Below are positions 35,834 through 45,600 of a stretch of 64,000 nt of DNA, one piece after another. Position 1 is the stretch's first letter. Each line of letters begins with the position of its first letter. A program made the position numbers and the translations under genes. Source of the stretch: Leptoclinus maculatus. Its lineage: Eukaryota > Chordata > Actinopteri > Perciformes > Stichaeidae. Under the pieces are notes generated by a model. That model was not told the origin of the DNA. It searched no databases and saw only the letters and a program-made list of their open reading frames with translations. Where the stretch lies: assembly GCA_032191485.1 (NCBI GenBank), contig JAVDOI010000205.1:125001-189000 (forward strand), in the 5' to 3' direction.

Positions 35834-38658
35834 CAGTATATATATTTACTGTATATATGTATATTGAGTCACTTTCTCAGTAAAAAGTGACTCAAACATG
35901 AAGTTTAGGACTCAAGATGATTCTTCAGTTTTTCTCTGACGACTTGAATCATAAATCCGTCTCGTTCAGGTTTTTATTTTTGTTGTCGTCCTGCAGGAAC
36001 TCGCTAAGAACGTCTTCAAGCGTCGTCGAGTTCTGAGCCGAGAGAAGAGGAAGAGACATCTGATCGTGGGAGCCGTGGTGGACGAAGGTCTGATCACCGT
36101 CCACCACCTGAAGAAGAGGAAGTACGTGATGAATAGAACCAGAAGTCTCTTCTTCTTCTGATGTTAGACAGAGAATAAACGTGTTTGTGTTTCAGGTCGA
36201 GTCAGCGAGCGAACATCACTTTGTCTGGAAAGAAGAAGAGAAAACTTCTGAAACAGCTTCAGCACATGCAGACAGAGAAGGCCGGTATGGAAGGTCAGTG
36301 ACGTCTCTATAGAAACAGAACCATCATGACTAGAAGATAATAGAACAGGACAGTTATTATGACATTCATCATTAAAAAGAAATAAAACAAGTTGAATTCT
36401 TTGATTATTTATTTTACAAAAATTGTAAAACAATATAATCAATACATCCAACATGTTAAGTGTCTACAAGTGTGATTAATGTAGGAAATAAAATGGAGGC
36501 TCCACATGTTATAAATATTAAACTATTTATATTTTAACATCCTCCTCCTCCCCTCTCTCCTCTCCTCTCCTCTCTCCTCTCCTCTTCCTGTAGTTCAGTC
36601 CGAGTGTCTCCTCTCTCTTCTCCTCTCCACTCCTCTCCACTCCTCTCTCCTCTCCTCTCCTCTCCTCTCCTCTCTCCCCTGCTCCTCTCTCCTCTCCTCT
36701 CCTCTCCTCTCCTCTCCTCTCCTCTCCTCTCCTCTCCTCTCCTCTCTCCTCCTCTCCTCCTCTCCTCCTCTCCTCTCTCCTCTCTCCTCTCTCCTCTCCT
36801 CTCCTCTCTCTCCTCTCCTCTCCCTGTAGTTCATAGTGTCTCCTCTCTTCTTGTCTCCTCTCCTGTTGTTCTCCTCTGAATCCATCATGACGTCATAGTT
36901 TCACAGTTTAATGTTGAACCCGATCATGTTGAAGTGAACTCTTTATTCGAGGAGAGGTTATAGTGAGAACATGAAGAATAAAACACGATCATGTTGAAGT
37001 GAACTCTTTATTCGAGGAGAGGTTATAATGAGAACATGAAGAATAAAACACGATCATGTTGAAGTGAACTCTTTATTCGAGGAGAGGTTATAGTGAGAAC
37101 ATGAAGAATAAAACACGATCATGTTGAAGTGAACTCTTTATTCGAGGAGAGGTTATAGTGAGAACATGAAGAATAAAACACGATCATGTTGAAGTGAACT
37201 CTTTATTCGAGGAGAGGTTATAGTGAGAACATGAAGAATAAAACACGATCATGTTGAAGTGAACTCTTTATTCGAGGAGAGGTTATAGTGAGAACATGAA
37301 GAATAAAACACGATCATGTTGAAGTGAACTCTTTATTCGAGGAGAGGTTATAGTGAGAACATGAAGAATAAAACACGATCATGTTGAAGTGAACTCTTTA
37401 TTCGAGGAGAGGTTATAGTGAGAACATGAAGAATAAAACACGATCATGTTGAAGTGAACTCTTTATTCGAGGAGAGGTTATAATGAGAACATGAAGAATA
37501 AAACACGATCATGTTGAAGTGAACTCTTTATTCGAGGAGAGGTTATAGTGAGAACATGAAGAATAAAACACGATCATGTTGAAGTGAACTCTTTATTCGA
37601 GGAGAGGTTATAGTGAGAACATGAAGAATAAAACACGATCATGTTGAAGTGAACTCTTTATTCGAGGAGAGGTTATAGTGAGAACATGAAGAATAAAACA
37701 CGATCATGTTGAAGTGAACTCTTTATTCGAGGAGAGGTTATAGTGAGAACATGAAGAATAAAACACGATCATGTTGAAGTGAACTCTTTATTCGAGGAGA
37801 GGTTATAGTGAGAACATGAAGAATAAAACACGATCATGTTGAAGTGAACTCTTTATTCGAGGAGAGGTTATAGTGAGAACATGAAGAATAAAACACGATC
37901 ATGTTGAAGTGAACTCTTTATTCGAGGAGAGGTTATAATGAGAAAATGAAGAATAAAACACGATCATGTTGAAGTGAACTCTTTATTCGAGGAGAGGTTA
38001 TAATGAGAACATGAAGAATAAAACACGATCATGTTGAAGTGAACTCTTTATTCGAGGAGAGGTTATAGTGAGAACATGAAGAATAAAACACGATCATGTT
38101 GAAGTGAACTCTTTATTCGAGGAGAGGTTATAATGAGAACATGAAGAATAAAATGATGTTGGTTAAATGTCACAATGTTAAACTCAGTTTTGTCTTTTTC
38201 TGATGGAAGTGTTCGTCACACATGATGCGTTCAATGACCGTGTACATGTTATCGTTAGGATATTATCAATACTAGTACTATTATCAATACTTTTATCGGC
38301 TCTTTATTGTTTTGTGAAAGAAAAAGACAATTCATTAAAAAATAATCACTTCTTTATTATTTATTTGTAAACAAATATTCTTTCTTGAACGGCAGAAATG
38401 CTTAAATAAATCACTATTGTTGACTTTACTGATTCAACGTCTTTCTTTAGATATTTATTATAAACTCACATCATCAATATTTGTTGAAGTTGTTTAAAAT
38501 TCCTCTGATGCTTCTCTTCATTTGAAGCAGAACCACCGAAGAAGAAGCAGGACTCCTCATCGGATCCAACCAAGACGAAGCAGCAGCAGCAGCAGAAGAA
38601 GAGAGCAGCTGGACCTCCGGAGGACCAAGAGATGGACGACGTGGAAACGATGAGCTGA
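34510..38658 (+). CDS. c11orf98: Homologue of human C11orf98 (small basic protein of unknown function)
   Basis: Spliced from four exons: 34,510-34,545, 35,997-36,121, 36,196-36,293 and 38,528-38,658. It encodes 129 residues, against about 123 in human (from memory). The N-terminus MAPGGKINRPKT is followed by ELAKNVFKRRRVLSREKRKR, VGAVVDEGLITVHHLKKRK and SSQRANITLSGKKKRKLLKQ. The last part is a Lys/Gln-rich tail with five Gln (CAG repeat) ending EDQEMDDVETMS. This segment order is what I know of the C11orf98 family. The protein is extremely basic with an acidic C-terminus, so a nuclear or nucleolar location is plausible, but its function is not established. All splice sites are GT-AG and phases match. 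Introns 1 and 3 carry minisatellites. Confidence 0.9.
34664..34895. repeat. 14-bp minisatellite in c11orf98 intron 1, about 16 copies
   Basis: Practically perfect head-to-tail AGCTAGAAGCTAAC units. The perfection suggests recent slippage growth. The copies contain CTAAC, a branch-point-like word. Confidence 0.93.
34900..35996. other. c11orf98 intron 1, unique part
   Basis: AT-rich intronic DNA with a TA microsatellite at about 35,799-35,830. A stretch at 35,720-35,760 (CTGCCCTCTGCTGGACTGG) resembles a weak CTCF-type site. It ends at the exon 2 acceptor. Confidence 0.5.
35997..36121 (+). CDS. c11orf98: c11orf98 exon 2
   Basis: Acceptor CCTGCAG, donor GAA|GTACGT at 36,122. Encodes the conserved ELAKNVFKRRRVL...HHLKKR core. 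Confidence 0.9.
36196..36293 (+). CDS. c11orf98: c11orf98 exon 3
   Basis: Acceptor GTTTCAG, donor AAG|GTCAGT at 36,294. Encodes SSQRANITLSGKKKRKLLKQ and LQHMQTEKAGME. Confidence 0.9.
36543..36830. repeat. CTCCT/CTCTCCT pentanucleotide microsatellite in c11orf98 intron 3
   Basis: Polypyrimidine (TCTCC)n with occasional TCTCTCC insertions. Open frames on both strands are low-complexity. A duplicated CCTGTAGTTCA block at 36,587-36,597 and 36,824-36,834 borders it. Confidence 0.92.
36916..38151. repeat. 65-bp minisatellite in c11orf98 intron 3, about 19 copies
   Basis: Units CGATCATGTTGAAGTGAACT, CTTTATTCGAGGAGAGGTTA, TA(G/A)TGAGAACATGAAG, AATAAAACA. Copies differ at almost nothing except TATAGTG/TATAATG and one AAAATGAAG. 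Each copy carries AATAAA in the sense orientation of the gene. Confidence 0.95.
38528..38658 (+). CDS. c11orf98: c11orf98 exon 4 and stop
   Basis: The acceptor TTTGAAG ends at 38,527. Encodes EPPKKKQDSSSDPTKTK, a CAG-coded Gln run, KKRAAGPPEDQEMDDVETMS, and stops with TGA. The 3'UTR contains a 9-bp AACCACCAG/GACCACCAG repeat at about 38,716-38,764. Confidence 0.88.
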
Positions 38659-38659
38659 A

Positions 38660-40400
38660 CTCTGAACCAACGTTCATGTTTCTATGAAGACAAAGATCCA
38701 AGAGGCTGAAGACCAGAACCACCAGAACCACCAGGACCACCAGAACCACCAGAACCACCAGGACCATTCTCACATAAGATACTGAACATGTTTCATTTAT
38801 CAAGTCAAAGTTCTCAGTGAGTCAAACTAAACGTTAAAAGACGCTAAAATGTTTATTAAATTCAACTTTTAAAACGTCATTTTGGCTCAAAGTCAAAACA
38901 TCTTTTTAGGTAAACATTTTGAGAAACAGTGAAGATTTTTTATTGATATTCGCTCTTAATTAGATTCAGTAACTGATAATAATTTAAAGTCCTGTCTCAT
39001 AATTTAACTATTTAACACAAAATATGGTGTTTTGAGTTTTGCCATTATTTACATATTTTGGAGTTTATTTTTTTTTTCCTTCCATAGAATCACTGTCACA
39101 ATAATACGTGATGTCAAAGTTTGTTTACGTCATGAATACATAAAATCTGTAAAAACAATCATTGAGAACATTAACCGACTCTTTGTTTTATTAAACCGTT
39201 CAAGACTGATTTTAACTTCCTGTTTGTTTCATTCTGATCATGTGACATAATATTTATATTTATATACATCTATATATATATATCTATATTTATTTATCTC
39301 TATATATATATAATTTATTCATGGATGATTTTAACTTCCTGTTCTTTGTTTCATTCTAATATTGTGACATCACACATTCCTCATGAGACCACAAAAATAG
39401 ATACATTTATTTAAATTTCATAATTTTCTCCCAGTACGTCAAACATTTTACTGAGCTCATCTTAAATTAAAACGTCATTTTTATTAATATTTTTCCGTGA
39501 AAATGTTGCAAACGTAATTATTTTAACTTAATATTAAAATTTTTACTTAGTTTCTCATAATTTGGACTTTTTTATGTTTTTAACATTTCATCTATTTTTT
39601 CCACATTTGATAGAAATATTACTATTTCATAATTTGGACTGAATATCTCATGTTCTTTTGTTTTGTCATGTTCTAGACGTTAATGATCTTCCATACTTTT
39701 GTCTTGAGTGTTTTTATTTCATCTTTAATTATTAATGAACCTGAATATAAATGGCTGACATTAACAGAGATTTCTTTTTTTAATCAAAATTTCATAATTT
39801 TTCTCCCAGTATGTCAAACATTTTACTGATGTCATTTTGATTTTAAAAGTCATTATTTTAATAATATTTCCCCCAAAACGTTACAAACGTAAACATTGTT
39901 ACTTAATATTTCACGTTTGACTTAGTACCTCATAATTCTGTCGTTTTATGAATTTAAATTGTATTTATTTTTTCCATACATCTTATACTAATATTACTAT
40001 CATGATTTTTAACTTAGTATCTCATGTTTATTATTTTCTAGACGTTAATGATCTTCCGTACCTTTGAACAGTGTTTTTCTTCTTCTTTATTTATTAATCA
40101 ACCTGAATATAAACTGTTATTAACAGAGATTCTTATATAAAACAGTGTTTTTCAAGGTATTATTGATCTTTAATGTTCATGAACATGTTATTGATCACGT
40201 GATCAGTTATTGATCACGTGATCAGTGATGATCCCCCCCCCGCCAGAGGACAAAGACTAAAATGGGTCAGAAGACTGAAGCTTCTTCTTCTCCCTCTCAT
40301 CAGCCATCGCGTGATCTAGTTCATCCTCCTGGAGACGTTTAATAATAATAATCATCATTTCATTTACACATTCATACATTTAAAGGGTTCGTCTCTCATT
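38660..40400. other. c11orf98 3' flank and intergenic AT-rich DNA
   Basis: AT-rich, with two diverged copies of a stretch containing TCATAATTTTCTCCCAGTA and CATGTTCTAGACGTTAATGATCTTCC (about 39,415-39,690 and 39,785-40,060), an old tandem duplication of about 370 bases. An ATTAAA at about 38,854-38,860 could end the mRNA. No gene seen. Confidence 0.5.
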
Positions 40401-40419
40401 CGGGAGGATCTCTGACTCG

Positions 40420-41917
40420 GGTCGTCTCGGGATAGTGGAGCTTCTGACTCGGACTGAACCGGTTTAACTGGATTCTTCACCGGACTCATCGACGGACCGA
40501 CGGATCCATGATGATGCACGCGACTTAATCTGAGTAAATACAGGTAGAACCGCGGAGTTTAGGCGGGAAAACGACGCTTTATGTTCCGGTTATTCTCGTT
40601 GTATTATCTTGTCACGTTAGCGGCATTAACACCAGTACAGAGAGCCGTGTGAGCGGCAGGTGTTACTGGGAATAAACCAGAAGAGACCAGAGACACAAAG
40701 ACAGGAACCAGCTGTCTGTCGTGATGCTGTTTACCAGACTTTAGCTGCTTTTCACCGCCATGTTTAATAACGTTATCTTTATCTTTATCTTTGTCTTTAA
40801 GCTAGCAGCTCATTGTGTCCGATAGAGACGCGTGTGTATGGAAGACCAATAACGTAAAAAGTACGTAAAAAAATAACAATATCCTGTAATCATTATAGTG
40901 ACGAATTTTAGTTAAATAATCATTTAAATTAAGCTAAACTTAATCAAACCTTTAAAACACCAAAGTCACACAATAACACTAAGATTGAGGTAAAATTACC
41001 GTTTTTGTCAATGGAGTCTGGTGTTATAGAGCATAAAGATAACTGCTTCAGTGTGACAGAAAGGTAAAGATATTATTATAAATATAAATATACACTTACA
41101 GCCTTTACGCTACGGGACGTAAAGATTAAACTGTTCATACTGAGATGTGAATTTATGACGTTTTGTTCCAATCAAACGTTTGAAGAGGTTTGTGTCGAGG
41201 ACGAACTACTAGATTCCTATTGTGTCCTCTGTTTGATGTAAACTGTTGTATAAGATACAATTCATATTTTATTGAGTTTCCTTTTTAGCCAAATGCTGAA
41301 TTTAGTAACTTGTAGTTCCTTCTGGTGAACAGGCTTTTATTGTGAAAGGTAATAAAGAAGCTGTTGATCTGCTCTGGTGAGGTTAAGGTTTAAAAGAGTA
41401 ATAGAAGAAGTTTAGAATGAGACAAACTTCTGGTTCTTCATGTGTTAAAGCTGCATTCTCTCTAGTGTCCACCAGGGGGCGACTCCTCTGGTTCTATAGA
41501 AGTCTATGAGAAAATGACTCTACTTCTCTCTTGATTTATTACCTCAGTAAACATTGTAAACATGAGTTTATGGTCTCAATCTCTAGTTTCAAGTCTTCTT
41601 CAATACAGCATGATGTTCATTTAGTACATTATGGTCCATTTAGAGTCACACAGACCATAAAGCAGGGGATGCTTTAGGGCGGGGCTACACAGTGATTGAC
41701 AGGTCTCTAATAGACCATAAAGCAGGGTATGCTTTAGGGGCGGGGCTACACAGTAGCAGGTGCAGGTCTGAACCAGGTGTAGGTCTCTGATAATGGGTCA
41801 GATATTGTCTCTTAAGGAGATAAGAGACATAATGAGTCTCTGTTCTCACAGGAGACTAAAGTCCAGCTCAGAGGACTCTGGACCTCCAGATGGAGGACGG
41901 ATCTCAGCGTCTCTTCG
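40420..41917 (+). other. mansc1: Probable mansc1 promoter and 5'UTR exons
   Basis: A GC-richer stretch at 40,400-40,560 could be a promoter and first exon, but no site is decisive. A better-supported exon ends at the donor CTCTTCG|GTGAGT (41,918), preceded by a TCTCACAG acceptor near 41,851. This exon holds an ATG at 41,890 that is open and in frame with the next exon, giving an alternative N-terminus 16 residues longer (MEDGSQRLF...). The internal ATG at 42,264 is preferred because it places the hydrophobic signal core closer to the N-terminus. Confidence 0.45.
41427..41750 (+). repeat. Dispersed element with CTCF-like core (copy F)
   Basis: Forward copy, nearly identical to copy B over the AGTGTCCACCAGG to GGGGCGGGGCTACACAGT stretch, with the CTCF-type core at 41,469-41,481. 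The final AGACCATAAAGCAGGG to GGGCTACACAGT segment occurs twice. It lies about 0.5 kb upstream of the mansc1 start codon. Confidence 0.8.
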
Positions 41918-42263
41918 GTGAGTTTCTGTTCTGAACAACTTTTATTTCATCTGATTTTAAATCTCCGTCTTTAAAACCCGACCGACCTCGTTCTCAGAAG
42001 ATCTAAAAATAGAAGCTTCTTTTTCTGTCTCCTGAAGGAGTCGTGTTCATTTTTAGATTTCTATTTTTACTCCTCAGATTGAACTCATTTAGTTTGTTTG
42101 TTCTGAAGACGCTGACGCAGCAGAAAACCGTCTCAGAGACAAACTGACGAGCTTTTAAAGTCTTAAAAAACATTTATAAAGTTTTGTGATGTTACGTAAT
42201 AATAATAATAATTCTTTTAGTTTCACTTTATTTCTGACTTCAGTTAATCAGCATCAGGTGAAC

Positions 42264-42534
42264 ATGACTCCTCCAGCGAACACTCTGCCCTCATCGTGGA
42301 CTCTAAGGCCGCCCGTCGCCGCGCTGCATCTGCTGCTGCTGCTGCTGCTGCTGCTGATGACATCACTTCCTGTGTCCGGCGTGGAGCCAGAGACGTGTTT
42401 CTCCAGACAACACCAGAGCGCCATCGTGAACGTCAGACAGGCGCTGAACAGGCCGACCACGGCGATGGACGCCCGTGTGGTCCGGTCTGAGAGGGACTGT
42501 GTCCTCGCCTGCTGCTCAGAGGACGTGAAACCAG
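42264..42534 (+). CDS. mansc1: mansc1 exon with signal peptide and first half of MANSC domain
   Basis: The acceptor CTGACTTCAG ends at 42,243 and the donor CCAG|GTGAGA is at 42,535. Bases 42,244-42,263 are 5'UTR, or coding if the upstream ATG is used. Confidence 0.85.
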
Positions 42535-42594
42535 GTGAGACTACCTGAGACCTGAAACCCATCACATCACAGAGACCAGCTCTACCTGTGCATC

Positions 42595-42639
<45 letters not shown>

Positions 42640-45600
42640 ATAAACTCCATCATATAGAACACAACCTTTAAATTCTCTCCACTGCTTCTGTGTTTCTGAA
42701 GGCGCCAAATGCAACATGGCCGTGTTCAATGCCAACAAACACGCCGGGGAAGATAACTGCTTCCTGTTCCACTGTCAGACGGAGCAGGACTGTCCTTTAA
42801 TGAAGGCTCAGGACGGCATCAACACCTACGACATCTACAAAGGTGAGTTCACCCGCTCAGGTACTCTGCTCGCTACCTGTTCAGGTACTCTGTTCTCTAC
42901 CTGCTCAGGTACTCTGTTCTCTACCTGTTCAGGTACTCTGTTCACTACCTGCTCAGGTACTCTGTTCTCTACCTGTTCAGGTACTCTGTTCACTACCTGC
43001 TCAGGTACTCTGTTCACTACCTGTTCAGGTACTCTGTTCTCTACCTGCTCAGGTACTCTGTTCTCTACCTGCTCAGGTACTCTGTTCACTACCTGTTCAG
43101 GTACTCTGTTCTCTACCTGCTCAGGTACTCTGTTCACTACCTGTTCAGGTACTCTGTTCTCTACCTGCTCAGGTACTCTGTTCACTACCTGTTCAGGTAC
43201 TCTGTTCACTACCTGTTCAGGTACTCTGTTCACTCCCTTTTCAGGTACTCTGTTCACTACCTGTTCAGGTACTCTGTTCACTCCCTTTTCAGGTACTCTG
43301 TTCTCTACCTGTTCAGGTACTCTGTTCACTACCTGTTCAGGTACTCTGTTCACTCCCTTTTCAGGTACTCTGTTCACTACCTGTTCAGGTACTCTGTTCA
43401 CTACCCGCTCAGGTACTCTGTTCACTACCTGTTCAGGTACTCTGTTCACTCCCTTTTCAGGTACTCTGTTCACTACCTGTTCAGGTACTCTGTTCACTCC
43501 CTTTTCAGGTACTCTGTTCACTACCTGTTCAGGTACTCTGTTCACTCCCTTTTCAGGTACTCTGTTCTCTACCTGTTCAGGTACTCTGTTCACTACCTGT
43601 TCAGGTACTCTGTTCACTCCCTTTTCAGGTACTCTGTTCACTACCTGTTCAGGTACTCTGTTCACTACCTGTTCAGGTACTCTGTTCACTCCCTTTTCAG
43701 GTACTCTGTTCACTACCTGTTCAGGTACTCTGTTCACTACCCGCTCAGGTACTCTGTTCTCTACCTGCTCAGGTACTCTGTTCTCTACCTGTTCAGGTAC
43801 TCTGTTCTCTACCTGCTCAGGTACTCTGTTCACTACCTGTTCAGGTACTCTGTTCACTACCTTCTCAGGTACTCTGTTCACTACCTTCTCAGGTGCTCTG
43901 TTCTCTACCCGCTCAGGTACTCTGTTCACTACATGTTCAGGTACTCTGTTCACTACCTTCTCAGGTACTCTGTTCACTACCTGTTCAGGTACTCTGTTCA
44001 CTACCTGTTCAGGTACTCTGTTCTCTACCTGCTCTGGTACTCTGTTCAATACCTGCTCATGTACTCTGTACACTACCTGTTCAGGTACTCTGTTCAATAC
44101 CTGCTCTGGTACTCTGTTCACTACCTGTTCAGGTACTCTGTTCTCTACCTGCTCTGGTACTCTGTTCACTACATGTTCAGGTACTCTGTTCTCTACCTGC
44201 TCTGGTACTCTGTTCACTACCTGTTCATGTACTCTGTTCACTACCTGTTCAGGTACTCTGTTCACTACATGTTCAGGTACTCTGTTCACTACCTTCTCAG
44301 GTACTCTGTTCACTACATGTTCAGGTACTCTGTTCACTACCTTCTCAGGTACTCTGTTCACTACATGTTCAGGTACTCTGTTCAATACCTGCTCAGGTAC
44401 TCTGTACACTACCTGTTCAGGTACTCTGTTCAATACCTGCTCAGGTACTCTGTTCAATACCTGCTCAGGTACTCTGTACACTACCTGTTCAGGTACTCTG
44501 TACACTACTGTTGGGATCTATCAGGAGCGTATTTGGTTAACAGCAAATATGAAAAACAAAATTATTCACATCAATAGAATTATTAATATCAGTAAGATTA
44601 TTAACGATTATTAATAATAACGGGGCACCACCCTGAGAAAAGGGACCAATAACCAAACTATAGCCTAAGTCTCATAATTAGTATTCACTCATAATATCAA
44701 TAGTCAAAGTACTATTACACATTCAGAGTGAACAGTGAAGGTTTGATATCCAGCTATAATCACAATACACATGCAGATGCAGAGTAATCACAGAAAACTG
44801 CTCTTTAAAGTATAACAGAGTTTATTAAGTTTTAATAACATTGATCAAAACAAGGCAGATCCTCACCAAAATACAGAGATTGTTTCTCTATCACACAGAA
44901 ACCTAACTGGTGAACTTAGATTCGGCCGCGGTTCTGATCTTTGAACTGATAAAACAACAGTTACCAACTTCACTTACAGTGATGATCTAACACAACAGTA
45001 TAAAATACAACAGTAGTTTCTTCACAGCGCTAACGGAACTCGGCGGTCCATAAACACACAAGAACACGTTATAACAATACAATAAACTTAAAACAAAACA
45101 AACAAGGTAATAAACACACTATGACCTAAACTCTGCCCAGACACAAGCCTCTTACTGTGAGACGACTTCGTAGCGGTCGATGTGGTTCTTCGAGTTTCTG
45201 GGTTAAACTCGGGATCCGGAGCTTCCAGCTGCGCGGAGATAAACTCTCTGTTTGATAGAGAGTTTATCCTCGGATTCTTCTTCCTTATGACTGGCAAAAT
45301 GTGGACGTTAACGGTGAGAGAACGGGGCATAGAAGTTATCCGTTCTCTTCTATTCGTCCAGCAGAGTTAAGACTATGACCTAGGGTTTCTCAAAAAGCAA
45401 CGTTGTTTCTGTGCCTCTTTGCATGCGAATCGAATTACGTGGAATGGCTCAGAGTTTTATGGTTTCAGTGACAGGCAGAGGAAGTCCTGTGGAGTCTGTG
45501 GGTCTCGTCCAATGAGACCTCAGACCTGGAGCTTTGGTGTTATCTTAAACTCAAATCAGGCTTTTGACTGCTCTGCAGGCCCCTTTGTTCAGAGCACACG

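Noticed and set aside
41890..42263. Upstream in-frame ATG for mansc1 giving a longer N-terminus
   Set aside because: Not excluded, but it would bury the signal-peptide core about 38 residues in. The ATG at 42,264 is the simpler start.
42716..44614. 632-codon + strand and 556-codon minus-strand open frames
   Set aside because: They run through the 24-bp intronic array. The + frame starts inside the real mansc1 exon and reads through its splice donor.
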